Positions 9,418-18,090 of a stretch of DNA of 64,000 bases are shown piece by piece. Positions within the stretch are counted from its first letter, which is position 1. Each line of letters opens with the position of its first letter. The DNA is taken from NCBI RefSeq assembly GCF_009746625.1, contig NZ_VWXL01000052.1:62001-126000 (forward strand), read 5' to 3'. The notes below the pieces were generated by a model that did not search any database, had not been told where the DNA came from, and saw only the letters and a list, made by a program, of their open reading frames with translations. Position numbers and translations under genes: made by a program. The stretch comes from Caproicibacter fermentans. Its GTDB lineage: Bacteria; Bacillota; Clostridia; Oscillospirales; Acutalibacteraceae.

Positions 9418-10899
9418 ATGAGGAGCAACATCAGGAACTTGATTATTGTTGCGGTGTGCATCGCCGTTCTCGGCGGAGCGCTGCTGACTCTGAAACTGAC
9501 CGGCAACGATCAGGCGGCCTCCTCGTCCGTCTCTTCCACGGCCAGCATCGAGCTGGTTTCGAAAAAGAGCGAAGATGTTGTTTCCATGAACGTGGTGAAT
9601 CAAAAGGGCAGCTATACGCTGGTTCCGGTGAAAACCCCGGCGGCTTCTTCAAAGGCTTCCTCCGGGTCCTCCTCGGCGGCGTCAGGCGGCACCGAACCGA
9701 CCTATACCGTGAAGGAGCTCGGCGGCTGCCCGATCAATACCTCCTCGACGGAATCCGTCGTGAAAAACGGATTCAGTCTGGTTGCCAGCAAGAATCTGGG
9801 CACCGTCAGCAATCTGGAGGAATACGGACTGAAAAATCCGCAGGCGACCGTCAAGGTTCAGTTCAGGGACGGCAGCAGCTATGATTACAAAATCGGCCGC
9901 GCCTCCGCGACGGATTCCGCCTCCTATTATATGTGCGGACTGGACTCCGACCATGTTTATATCGTTTCGGTCGACCAGGGACTGCTGGAAAGCCCGACCT
10001 ATTTTGTCAGCACCAATATTCTCGCCGTCAATAATACCGCCGCGTCGTCGGCGTCGGGGGCGAGTGAGAACAACTTTACAAAAATCACTCTGAGCGGATC
10101 AAACTATCCAAAGCCGATCACGTTCTCGGTATATCAAACGGGCCTGAAAATCTCTTCCCCGGCCAACTACACGGCGGATTCGAGCAAGCTTGACAGTCTG
10201 AAAACCGACCTTGCCACTCTGACGGCGGATTCGGTGGAGGCGGTCAACCCGGACGCGGACGCGCTGAAAAAATACGGGTTCGACAGCCCGACGGCGGTGG
10301 CGAAGTACACGGTTAACGGCGCCGATTATACCCTTACCGCCGGCGCAAAGGACGGGGCCGACTACTATGTGATGCTCGGCGGGGTCAACGTGGTCTATAA
10401 GGTCGCTTCGACCAGCATTCAGTCGTGGGCGCTGGGGAACCTGTTTGATCTGCGCGATAAACAGCTTGTGGGCGCAAATATCGAGTCGGTCAAATCCATC
10501 ACGGTTGACGCGGGCTCGGGTGAAAATGTGCTGAACGTTACAAGAACCAAGGACGAAAAGCAGTCCACCGAAGACAAGGCCTATTACAATTACAAGGTGA
10601 CGGGCAACGGCGGAAAAGCGCTCGATTATGATACAAACTTCCGAAATTTCTTTGTAAAGCTCGTGAATATCAATATTTTGGAAAACGCGGAGGAGAAACC
10701 CTCCGGGCAGCCTGTCCTGACCGTCAAATTCCAGTATTATGACGGCGCGGCGGCGGATACCTTTGAGTTTTACAAAAGCGGCGACCGCCGTTACACCGCC
10801 GTTGTGAACGGCCAGGTGTTCGGTATTGTCACGCAGGACGACATGGATTCGGTCACCGCCGGAATCTCCGCGCTGGAAAGCGGCAAATCGGTGTCCTGA
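9418..10899 (+). CDS. DUF4340 domain protein of the Gld-like ABC operon
   Basis: A 493-residue exported protein with a single N-terminal membrane anchor (residues 7-27). A Ser/Ala-rich linker (about 31-48 and 75-100) is followed by two DUF4340-type repeats (about 110-235 and 260-480), as in proteins that sit outside GldG. The repeats share patterns such as EEYGLKNPQATVKVQF and LKKYGFDSPTAVAKYTV. The function is unknown; fourth-gene position suggests it is a substrate-binding or scaffold part of the same transporter. A GC-rich hairpin follows the stop. Confidence 0.85.
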   Translation: MRSNIRNLIIVAVCIAVLGGALLTLKLTGNDQAASSSVSSTASIELVSKKSEDVVSMNVVNQKGSYTLVPVKTPAASSKASSGSSSAASGGTEPTYTVKELGGCPINTSSTESVVKNGFSLVASKNLGTVSNLEEYGLKNPQATVKVQFRDGSSYDYKIGRASATDSASYYMCGLDSDHVYIVSVDQGLLESPTYFVSTNILAVNNTAASSASGASENNFTKITLSGSNYPKPITFSVYQTGLKISSPANYTADSSKLDSLKTDLATLTADSVEAVNPDADALKKYGFDSPTAVAKYTVNGADYTLTAGAKDGADYYVMLGGVNVVYKVASTSIQSWALGNLFDLRDKQLVGANIESVKSITVDAGSGENVLNVTRTKDEKQSTEDKAYYNYKVTGNGGKALDYDTNFRNFFVKLVNINILENAEEKPSGQPVLTVKFQYYDGAAADTFEFYKSGDRRYTAVVNGQVFGIVTQDDMDSVTAGISALESGKSVS

Positions 10900-10922
10900 C
10901 GGGCAGATAAAATACAAAATAG

Positions 10923-10956
10923 AGGGGCGGCGCGCCATTTCAGGCATGCCGTCCCT
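10923..10956 (+). terminator. probable terminator of the Gld-like ABC operon
   Basis: AGGGGCGGCGCGCC pairs with GGCATGCCGTCCCT through wobble pairs. The T-tract is poor (CCCTTTG), so it is only a probable terminator. Confidence 0.5.
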
Positions 10957-10970
10957 TTGTCAGTATGCGC

Positions 10971-10999
10971 TTGAAAAGCCGCCGGTCCGGTGCTACAAT
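10971..10999 (+). promoter_or_regulatory. promoter upstream of small ORF/VOC gene
   Basis: TTGAAA, 17-base spacer, TACAAT. A transcript from here would have a leader of about 230 bases before the VOC gene at 11233. The 10900-11232 gap holds this promoter, the hairpin before it and one weak small ORF. Confidence 0.6.
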
Positions 11000-11025
11000 C
11001 AGAAACAGAATCCGTATGGAAAAGA

Positions 11026-11190
11026 ATGTGGCATTTCGTGAAAAAGGGCCGTATGCTGCCAATCGTGTTCGGCTGCGCCGCACGGGTCTTTGCCGGCTGC
11101 GCGCTTGCCGCGGCAAACGGGTGTTTCCCGTGGAACAAAATCAAATGGCAAACGGATTCGGGCGAGGCGGTCGCGGAGGTGCAAACGTGA
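11026..11190 (+). CDS. possible small protein, 54 aa
   Basis: Open frame of 54 codons between a good promoter and the VOC gene. The middle part (LPIVFGCAARVFAGCALAAA) is hydrophobic and could be a short membrane helix. The ribosome site is weak (GGAAAAG, close to the ATG) and no family is recognised, so this may be untranslated leader. Confidence 0.22.
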   Translation: MWHFVKKGRMLPIVFGCAARVFAGCALAAANGCFPWNKIKWQTDSGEAVAEVQT

Positions 11191-11232
11191 AACGCCGGAC
11201 GGTTCTTTCAATCAAATTCTGGAGGTTTTGTC

Positions 11233-11595
11233 GTGAGTTTATCATTTCATCTGTCCTCTCTTTATGTCTGCGTAAAAGATATGGAACGGGCGATCCGTTT
11301 TTATGAAACCCTGCTGGGGCAAAAGGTTACGAAAAAAGATCCGGTTTACAGTGTGTTTGACATCGACGGCTTTCGCTACGGGTTGTTCGCCCATGAAAAG
11401 AGGATGGAACCCCATCAGTGGGGAAACAGCTGTTTGCCCAGTCTGGCGGTAAACAGGATGGATTCGGCGTTGGAAAGACTGGAAGAGCTGAATTCTGAAA
11501 TCGTGTTTCCCCTGACGGTGATCGGAAACAATCAGGTTCTGGAATTTCTGGACAGCGAGGGAAATCAGGTTGAGCTTACCTGTTCCCTAAAATAA
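11233..11595 (+). CDS. VOC family (glyoxalase/bleomycin-resistance fold) protein
   Basis: A 120-residue protein with the vicinal-oxygen-chelate pattern: N-terminal LSSLYVCVKDMERAIRFYETLLG and C-terminal FLDSEGNQVELTCS, the paired beta-alpha-beta-beta-beta modules of the fold. Substrate unknown. GTG start at 11233, 8 bases after TGGAGG. The stop codon runs into a 35-base element that recurs at 12069. Confidence 0.82.
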   Translation: MSLSFHLSSLYVCVKDMERAIRFYETLLGQKVTKKDPVYSVFDIDGFRYGLFAHEKRMEPHQWGNSCLPSLAVNRMDSALERLEELNSEIVFPLTVIGNNQVLEFLDSEGNQVELTCSLK

Positions 11596-11625
11596 AAAGC
11601 CGGCTCCCTTGACAGGGACGCCGGC
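11591..11625 (-). terminator. repeat/terminator copy 1
   Basis: GCCGGC and TCCCT pair with AGGGA and GCCGGC around a TGAC loop with one bulged C. On the minus strand it is followed by TTTTTATTTT, so it fits an intrinsic terminator for the minus-strand fragment at 11667-11897. An identical 35-base copy lies at 12069-12103. Confidence 0.65.
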
Positions 11626-11666
11626 CTGGAAAAAAATTCTTTGGGCGTTTTCACACCGAAGGGCTG

Positions 11667-11897
11667 CTACACAGTTACATCCATACAGTCGAACATATGC
11701 AGCATCCACTCCGGCGGGTCGACAAGGTCGGTGGTAACTTTGTCGATTCCGAGATACTTTTTTTCAAGTCCATATTCTTCTCCATAACGGGAAATAATAT
11801 CGTTGTCTAATGTTTCCGGCTGGTAATCTGCTTTGGCAGTCCAGGTCAGCTGTTCTCCACCGCTTTTCCCGGTGAACATTGAAGAAATTTGGTCCAT
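11667..11897 (-). pseudogene. short hypothetical ORF, likely 3' remnant of a larger gene
   Basis: 76 codons from an internal ATG. The same frame stays open and coding-like for about 20 codons upstream of that ATG (KFDEFVLESTISGV) before hitting a stop, with no start codon and no ribosome site. The protein is acidic and ends LVDPPEWMLHMFDCMDVTV. This looks like the C-terminal end of a decayed gene. No family recognised. Alternatively it is a real small gene starting at a non-standard codon. Confidence 0.45.
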
Positions 11898-12033
11898 GAC
11901 GCCGCTGATGGTGCTCTCAAGGACAAATTCATCAAATTTTCATAATTCTTTTCAAATATTTACAGATTGTTCATAATTAGTGCCCCGGCAAAGCCCTGCT
12001 TTTACCGGATGCTCATCGCGAAAGTTTTTTTGG

Positions 12034-12057
12034 ACTCCCGGCACAGCCGGGAGTTTT
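12034..12057 (+). terminator. intrinsic terminator-like hairpin
   Basis: Perfect 9-bp stem ACTCCCGGC/GCCGGGAGT with a 3-base loop followed by TTT. No intact plus-strand gene precedes it, which fits gene decay in the 11.6-12.1 kb interval. Confidence 0.6.
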
Positions 12058-12068
12058 CAGGTTGCAAC

Positions 12069-12103
12069 AATAAAAAGCCGGCTCCCTTGACAGGGACGCC
12101 GGC
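12069..12103 (-). repeat. repeat/terminator copy 2
   Basis: Identical over 35 bases to 11591-11625. As a minus-strand terminator it has no gene upstream of it now. The 11898-12217 gap contains only this copy, the 12034 hairpin and AT-rich sequence before the 12218 gene. Confidence 0.7.
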
Positions 12104-12217
12104 TGATGTTATACTGTAAGGACACCTAAAAACAACATTTAAATAAATTATTACATATATACCATAACACAAATCAAACGGATTGTCAATACTTTTTTTA
12201 AAAAAGGGGAAATAATT

Positions 12218-12700
12218 GTGGATTTTCAGCTTTCGTCCCTGCTGAAGCCGTCCGCGCTGGCCGATGCCGATACGGCGCGCGAACTGCTAGCGCTGAACGA
12301 AGAAACGCAGGAGTATGGATTGGAACTGACGCAGGAGGACGCGCTGGCGCTGGCCGAAACGCGGCGGATCGCGCTGGAGGCGAGCGGGCGCGTGGAATTC
12401 GGCACCCCCGTGATTGAAAAAATCATCCGGACGTTCAGTCGGTCCCGCTATTTGTACCAATATGATTATGCCCCGGTGCTGCACGAATTGCTCGAAGCGT
12501 TTTTTCAGCTGAAAAACGAGACTGAGGACCGTTTTTCGGACGACGACCTGATCGACTTTTTGTTTGACTGCTTTGAATACCGTTACCGCGGCTCGCTGGA
12601 AATGTTCCGGGGACGTGAAATCGAGCAGCTGCGCGGGATTTTGCTGTTCGGCGCGGAGGACGAGGAAAATGAAGACGGGGAGGACCCGGATGATGAATGA
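12218..12700 (+). CDS. DUF6323 family protein
   Basis: A 160-residue acidic cytosolic protein. The pattern LTQEDALALAETRR, GRVEFGTPVIEKII and NETEDRFSDDDLIDFLFDCFEYRYRGSLEMFRGREIEQL matches what I know as the DUF6323 family of Clostridia, of unknown function. It begins with GTG after GGGGAAA, and its stop overlaps the start of the next gene by 11 bases. Such a pair of small genes is normally found together with a DUF6179 partner, as here. The family assignment is from memory of the motif. Confidence 0.7.
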   Translation: MDFQLSSLLKPSALADADTARELLALNEETQEYGLELTQEDALALAETRRIALEASGRVEFGTPVIEKIIRTFSRSRYLYQYDYAPVLHELLEAFFQLKNETEDRFSDDDLIDFLFDCFEYRYRGSLEMFRGREIEQLRGILLFGAEDEENEDGEDPDDE

Positions 12701-13376
12701 ATCCGTCCCGGCCCGCGCCGGGCTGAGCGCGGAGGAATCGAAGAGGTTCCAAAAAGAAATGCTGTGGGCGCTTTCGGAGCAGCTTGGGCGGTACACCGCC
12801 GGGGAAAGCAGCTCCGTTTTATCGGAAACCGCCGAAAAGGTTCTGGAATCCATGCTGTACTGCGTTTCCGTCGAGCTTTCCGCAAGGCCGGACCCCGCCG
12901 CCGCGCTGCGTGAAATTCCGGCGGCGGAATTGTTTCGCCGGGGAGCCGAGCGGGTCAAGAGCATGACAGCGGATTTGAAGCTTCTCTACCGTCAGGTGCT
13001 GAACACAAGAATTCCCACCGACCTGATCGCGTACAACGAAACGCTGGACGGGGCGATTCCGGGTTTTTTCAAAACCTACGACCCGGAATACGCCGCGCAT
13101 GAAAACGGAGCGCTGACCGGATTCCCGGATTATCCCCTGCTGAACGACGATCAGAGTCGCGGCGGTATTTTGTATATGGAAAGTTATCTGGAGCAGCTTT
13201 TGCGGGAGAACCGGTTCTGCTCCCGCTACGGCAAAAATTATATCCGCGCCGTCCTGCTGCTGCATGGGCGGAGCTGTCACCTTGATTACCGGGATCTGAT
13301 CATCAATATCCCGGAGCTGCTCCTGGAGCGGGAAGGCGCGCCGAAGCCGTACCGTCTGCCGGAGGACGCGATTTAG
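12690..13376 (+). CDS. DUF6179-like protein, partner of DUF6323
   Basis: A 228-residue protein translated from ATG 12690, 5 bases after GGGGAGGA and overlapping the upstream gene, so translationally coupled. Helical N-terminal half, then a conserved-looking block LNTRIPTDLIAYNETLDGAI, FFKTYDPEYAAHE and FPDYPLLNDDQSRGG. It resembles the N- or C-terminal half of DUF6179 proteins, which are usually about twice this long, so it may be a short member. Function unknown. Confidence 0.6.
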   Translation: MMNESVPARAGLSAEESKRFQKEMLWALSEQLGRYTAGESSSVLSETAEKVLESMLYCVSVELSARPDPAAALREIPAAELFRRGAERVKSMTADLKLLYRQVLNTRIPTDLIAYNETLDGAIPGFFKTYDPEYAAHENGALTGFPDYPLLNDDQSRGGILYMESYLEQLLRENRFCSRYGKNYIRAVLLLHGRSCHLDYRDLIINIPELLLEREGAPKPYRLPEDAI

Positions 13377-13496
13377 TCCACGATAAACAGTTTTGCGCCG
13401 GTATCCGTGTGGGAACGATGCGGGTTAGCAAAAGTCTAGCATCGGCCGTGCCGCATTTCAATACGGAAACCGGAAAAACAAATATTATGTTATGAA

Positions 13497-13532
13497 AAAA
13501 CGGAAAGCATGTAAAAACGCTTTCCGTTTTGT
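13497..13532. terminator. bidirectional terminator
   Basis: AAAACGGAAAGC and GCTTTCCGTTTT form a 12-bp stem with A- and T-tracts at the two sides. It separates the convergent DUF6179-like and rubrerythrin genes. Confidence 0.85.
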
Positions 13533-13555
13533 AATATATTAGATATATTTTACAA

Positions 13556-14095
13556 TTAGTAGTTATTTGCCCTGCGCTCAAAGAACGACTGCGGATGTTT
13601 GCAGGCCGGGCAAACCTTCGGCGCGGTCTTCCCGACATAGACGTAACCGCAGTTGCGGCAGACCCAAACGGTTTCTTCCCCACACTGGAACACAAGGTTG
13701 TCTTTTACGTTGCCGGTCAGTTTCGCGTAGCGTTCCTCATGGGTCTTTTCAATGCCGGCCACCAGGCGCATGGTTGCGGCAATCTCTTTAAAACCTTCCT
13801 CTTCGGCGGTTTTCGCCATGTTTTCATACATATCGGTCCACTCATAGTGTTCCCCGGCAGCCGCGTCCAGAAGATTTTCCGCGGTGGTCTTGATTCCGCC
13901 GCCGGAAAGATATTTAAACCAGAGCTTCGCATGCTCTTTTTCATTGTTTGCTGTTTCCTCAAAAATAGAGGCGATTTGCTCGTAGCCTTCCTTTTTCGCC
14001 TGCGATGCATAGTAGGTGTATTTGTTTCTTGCCTTCGATTCACCCGCGAATGCGTCCATCAGATTTTGTTCCGTTTTGCTTCCCTTTAATTCCAT
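13556..14095 (-). CDS. rbr: rubrerythrin
   Basis: Non-haem iron peroxidase that reduces hydrogen peroxide in anaerobes. 179 residues. The N-terminal ferritin-like domain supplies diiron ligands through E-rich helices ([43 protein letters not shown]). The C-terminal rubredoxin-like domain has CRNCGY and CPACKH for the FeS4 site. It is preceded by AAGGAGGAAAT and a consensus promoter (14141-14168), with an AT-rich inverted repeat just upstream that could be a PerR/Fur-type site. It is monocistronic. Confidence 0.96.
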   Translation of the reverse strand: MELKGSKTEQNLMDAFAGESKARNKYTYYASQAKKEGYEQIASIFEETANNEKEHAKLWFKYLSGGGIKTTAENLLDAAAGEHYEWTDMYENMAKTAEEEGFKEIAATMRLVAGIEKTHEERYAKLTGNVKDNLVFQCGEETVWVCRNCGYVYVGKTAPKVCPACKHPQSFFERRANNY

Positions 14096-14140
14096 GTTAA
14101 TTTCCTCCTTTAGCCGTATCTGATTTCTTTCTGTGATGTT

Positions 14141-14187
14141 ATTATAGCACAGGATACGCGGAAGTCAATACAATAATAGGAATTATT
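14141..14187 (-). promoter_or_regulatory. rubrerythrin promoter and possible operator
   Basis: Minus-strand TTGACT (14163-14168), 16-base spacer, TATAAT (14141-14146). Just upstream, AATAAT-AGGA-ATTATT (14172-14187) is a perfect inverted repeat resembling peroxide/metal regulator sites in composition only. Confidence 0.65.
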
Positions 14188-14192
14188 ATTAA

Positions 14193-14423
14193 TTATTTTT
14201 TTCTCTTGCTGACCGTTCCATATCCGGAGAGCAGGCAAAGGAGAAACAGAAATACCAGGCGAAGCCAATCCATGCCGTTCCAGAAGCCCCCGCCGCAGAC
14301 AAGCTCCGGGCTGAGGTTGTACTCATCCGCAAAAATCCCCTGGTTCCAGAACAGTGAGAGAGAAATCAAGAGGGAACAGAAGCTGATCACGAAGAGGACG
14401 AGGAACAGCCACCTGGACTTCAT
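14193..14423 (-). CDS. small membrane protein
   Basis: 76 residues with two transmembrane segments (5-25 and 50-68) separated by a short loop (WNQGIFADEYNLSPELVCGGGFWNGMDW), ending with a basic tail SKRKK. It starts inside the last codons of the upstream alpha/beta hydrolase (4-base overlap), so the two form an operon. No family recognised. Confidence 0.65.
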   Translation of the reverse strand: MKSRWLFLVLFVISFCSLLISLSLFWNQGIFADEYNLSPELVCGGGFWNGMDWLRLVFLFLLCLLSGYGTVSKRKK

Positions 14424-15205
14424 GTGGAGGAACCTCCTTCTTCATCCGGCGGCTCGGAAAACCACTGCCGCAGCAGGCGGACATATTCCCCGCAGTGCGC
14501 GATGCTGAGTTCCCCGTGGCGCATGCCTTTCGAAATGATCAGGCGGCTGCCGGGAATCGCTTTTTTCAACAGGCCCGCCGAAAGCTTCATCTCCGCGGAT
14601 TCCCCGGAGCCGACCAGAATCAGCACCCTCGCTCCGGTGTCCTTCAGGGAGATCGGGAGATGGAAATCCCCGTTGCTTTTCAGGATGTGAATCAGGGAAT
14701 TCAGGGTCAATTCTTGTGTGTCGCGGAAGTACGGTTCAAACAGCTCGTCGGGCAGGGAAAGCGCTTTTGCCTGAAGTTTGGCGAAGAAACGGAAGCGGAT
14801 CAGCCCGTACGAAAGTCGGATCAGGGGTTCCGGAACGGTTCCGCCCCGGTCGTGGCCGGGTTGGACCAGCACGCTTTCCAGTACGGCGAAATCGGCGATG
14901 TCTCTGCGCTCGGCGAGCGCCTCCGCCGCGATCTGCCCGCCGAGCGACAGTCCGCACAAAGCGAACACGCGGCCGCCGCAGGCGCGGTCGATAAACCGGA
15001 TCAGCTTTTCGGCGGAATCCCTGATGCTGAGAAAATCCATGCCGCCGTCTTCGCCGTGCCCGTCGATGATTGGCATGACGACGCGGTATTCGTCCGTGAG
15101 CAGACGGGCTGCGCCTTCGACCGACCACCACGAAAGTCCGCCGCCATGAAGCAGGATGACAACTGGATGCTCCGGTTGTCCCAATTCCTTGAATTTCATC
15201 TGCAA
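14420..15205 (-). CDS. alpha/beta hydrolase
   Basis: A 261-residue soluble hydrolase. ILLHGGGLSWWS (residues 18-29) is the oxyanion-hole strand, CGLSLGGQIA (about 93-102) contains the nucleophile elbow with Ser96, and GMRHGELSI near residue 227 holds the likely catalytic His. The lid region (about 120-190) is typical of esterase/thioesterase members. Substrate unknown. The start lies 5 bases after AAGGAGGGC. First gene of a two-gene operon. Confidence 0.85.
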   Translation of the reverse strand: MQMKFKELGQPEHPVVILLHGGGLSWWSVEGAARLLTDEYRVVMPIIDGHGEDGGMDFLSIRDSAEKLIRFIDRACGGRVFALCGLSLGGQIAAEALAERRDIADFAVLESVLVQPGHDRGGTVPEPLIRLSYGLIRFRFFAKLQAKALSLPDELFEPYFRDTQELTLNSLIHILKSNGDFHLPISLKDTGARVLILVGSGESAEMKLSAGLLKKAIPGSRLIISKGMRHGELSIAHCGEYVRLLRQWFSEPPDEEGGSST

Positions 15206-15240
15206 GGCCCTCCTTCTGGATATTAAAACTTTATTTAATC

Positions 15241-15530
15241 TTGGGGCTGGGCCCCTTAACCTAATTTTTTCTTATTTTCAGTTTGTTCTCAGGCCGGGCG
15301 TGGACGCAAAGCGGCATTTTTAATTTCTTCTTGGGGCAGAGTGCCCCTTAACCCAAAATATTTCTATTAATTTAGTTTGTCCTCAGGCCGCACGGGGACG
15401 CAAAGCGTCTATTGCGCTACGCGGCCTTAATCCTTCTATTTTATTCTTCTTAATTCTTCTTGGAGCTGATTGCCCCTTAACCCAAATTATTTCTTATTTT
15501 CAGCTTGTCCTCAGGCCGGACAGGCCCCTA
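15241..15530 (+). repeat. three direct repeat units, left side of inverted element
   Basis: Units begin near 15241, 15331 and 15460. Each has a TTGGGGC...GCCCCTTAACC hairpin, about 35 AT-rich bases, then GTCCTCAGGCCG. The first two also continue into GACGCAAAGCG. The same unit occurs inverted at 16096-16290. No coding potential is seen. Confidence 0.8.
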
Positions 15531-15716
15531 CTTTCGTCCTCAAACGAAAGTAGGCAAAGGTTGAGTAGGGGGGAGCAGCGTGACGCTGCATCCAAAGTGT
15601 CGGTAACAAGAGCGGCGAGAGGAAGTAAAGCTAAGCACTATTCTTCAGCCGTGGGCGCCGTAGGCGAGTAAGGGCCGGATGGCCTCCCCCCTACACCCCC
15701 GGCACCTGTCAAGGGG
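15507..15716 (+). repeat. left arm of inverted-repeat element
   Basis: Runs from GTCCTCAGGCCGGAC through a TACTTTCG...CGAAAGTA hairpin and GCAAAG to CCCCCGGCACCTGTCAA. The same order of blocks returns in reverse orientation at 15962-16095. Between lies about 245 bases of unique, non-coding-looking sequence. Confidence 0.75.
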
Positions 15717-15961
15717 CCCGCTCCAATTCTCCAGTGTAGTGCTTTTCCTTGACGGTTCCCATTCTCTCCCTGCGTGCTTATTAAAAAGCGTACAGGGAAT
15801 CGATAGATTGAAAGCAATCTTTTTCAAAGCTGAGTGATATATTACGTAAGCTTGAGTCAAGGCGAGCTAACGAATTACAGTTTCCCTAAAATAAAGCAGT
15901 GGCTTTTCTCCGGAGCCCCCGTCGTCAATGAGAAGCAGTAGGCTTTAAGAACATCGCTTTT

Positions 15962-16095
15962 CCCTTTGACAGGTGCCGGGGGGCGTCGGGGGGGACGGTT
16001 GGAGCCCTCCCTACGGGAGTTTGAAGTCCCCCCCGACCCGTACTTTGCATACTTTCGTACGGGATCGAAAGTATGGGCCCGTCCGGCCTGAGGAC
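15962..16095 (-). repeat. right arm of inverted-repeat element
   Basis: Reverse complement reads GTCCTCAGGCCGGAC, a CATACTTTCG...CGAAAGTATG hairpin, GCAAAG, a G-rich run, then CCGGCACCTGTCAA. It is shorter than the left arm because the interior between blocks differs. Confidence 0.75.
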
Positions 16096-16290
16096 GAAGT
16101 AAATTAATTGAAGAAATTATGGTTAAGGGGCAATCAGCCCCAAATAAGAATTATATTTCTTCGCTGCGGCTGCAAAAGCCCCATTCCGACCCCGTGCGGC
16201 CTGAGGACGAAGAGAAAATTAGAAGAAATAGGGGTTAAGGGGCACTTGGCCCCAAATAAAAATTAGAATTTCTTCGCCGTCGCTGCCTGA
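16096..16290 (-). repeat. two inverted repeat units, right side
   Basis: Two copies of the 15241-type unit in the opposite orientation: GGTTAAGGGGCAATCAGCCCC, then GTGCGGCCTGAGGACGA, then GGTTAAGGGGCACTTGGCCCC. The interval 15206-17037 holds no convincing protein gene. Confidence 0.75.
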
Positions 16291-16375
16291 AAGCCGCATC
16301 TTAACTCATAAGCGCACAGATGAAAAGAAAAGAATAAAAAAAGTGAAGACAAAAACAAGAAAAAAAGAATTTAAG

Positions 16376-16404
16376 TTGAAATTTATGGAAAGAAGCGGTA
16401 TACT
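16376..16404 (+). promoter_or_regulatory. promoter of the 16.4 kb structured RNA
   Basis: TTGAAA, exact 17-base spacer, TATACT. It lies directly upstream of a dense RNA fold and not of a ribosome site. Confidence 0.7.
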
Positions 16405-16410
16405 GTTTCT

Positions 16411-16590
16411 TGTAAGGCACATAAAAAAGTGCAAAGCAGGGACAGGGTGCTGGAACACCCCGCCCCCTGCATACGGAGCCATACCCTCCATACACAGCGG
16501 TAAAACCGCGCATTTGCAGGTAATATTATACCTCATTCCCCCTGCTTTGTACAGAGCGGGAAAAAAGGGGCGAAAAAAATTCCTGCTTTT
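16411..16590 (+). ncRNA. candidate structured RNA, 6S-RNA-like architecture
   Basis: About 180 bases between a good promoter and an intrinsic terminator. A long-range helix pairs GTGCAAAGCAGGG (16429-16441) with CCCTGCTTTGTAC (16540-16552), 12 of 13 positions matched. Inside are GGGTG/CACCC (16445-16460), CCTGC/GCAGG (16466-16470 with 16516-16520), GGAG/CTCC and an apical GCGGT-AAA-ACCGC hairpin (16497-16509). The unpaired AT-rich strand at 16521-16539 faces a G/C-rich strand, giving a rod with a large central bubble, as in 6S RNA (SsrS) that binds RNA polymerase. The open frames across it have no ribosome sites. The class assignment is inference. Confidence 0.55.
16555..16590 (+). terminator. 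terminator of the 16.4 kb RNA
   Basis: AGCGGGAA pairs with TTCCTGCT (one G-U pair) followed by TTT; the loop is A/G-rich. Confidence 0.5.
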
Positions 16591-16901
16591 CACGCGCGCC
16601 GGTGTATGGAATGAGAATTCCGTACCGGTGCTTTTTTGTGCCCTGTATTGGGCGAAACGCCCGTCCCCGCGTATTTTTTTGGCACGGAACCCGGAAATTT
16701 CGTGCCGCCATTCTCTCCGCGGGGGCGGGAACACGCCGCCCGGTACCGGCGGCTTTTCCGTTTTGAGAGGCGGGAAAGTGCAAAGCGCGTGAAAAGGAGT
16801 TCTTTGAATCAGGCAGAATTGGGCACGCTCTTATCAGGAGAGGTGCCGCAGGCAACATGGCTCTCCGTCCTTTTGAAACGGCGGGGCCGCCGACAAAACG
16901 A

Positions 16902-16938
16902 CCGCGCGGATGCAGAAGCGTCCGCGCGGCCATTTTAT
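16902..16938. terminator. GC-rich hairpin downstream of ilvC
   Basis: CCGCGCGGA (16902-16910) and TCCGCGCGG (16921-16929) form a perfect 9-bp stem. ATTTTATTTT follows on the plus strand and CGTTTTG on the minus strand. It may end the ilv operon transcript, about 110 bases beyond ilvC. Confidence 0.55.
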
Positions 16939-17037
16939 TTTATGTTTCGTCCGTCCGGACGGGACGTTCACGACTTTAGTTTCCGGGAACTTCTGTTTTC
17001 CGTTTCAGCCGGCGGGCGCAGGGAACGTTGATCCTGC

Positions 17038-18090
<1,053 letters not shown>

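Noticed and set aside
15645-15860. A 71-codon minus-strand frame in the centre of the inverted-repeat element, looked at as a possible transposase fragment.
   Set aside because: Too short, no transposase motif, no ribosome site; composition not coding-like.
16343-16792. Plus-strand open frame of 149 codons, and minus-strand frames of 142 and 135 codons over the same place.
   Set aside because: They cross a dense RNA fold with promoter and terminator, lack ribosome sites and have low-complexity Cys/Pro/Arg-rich translations.
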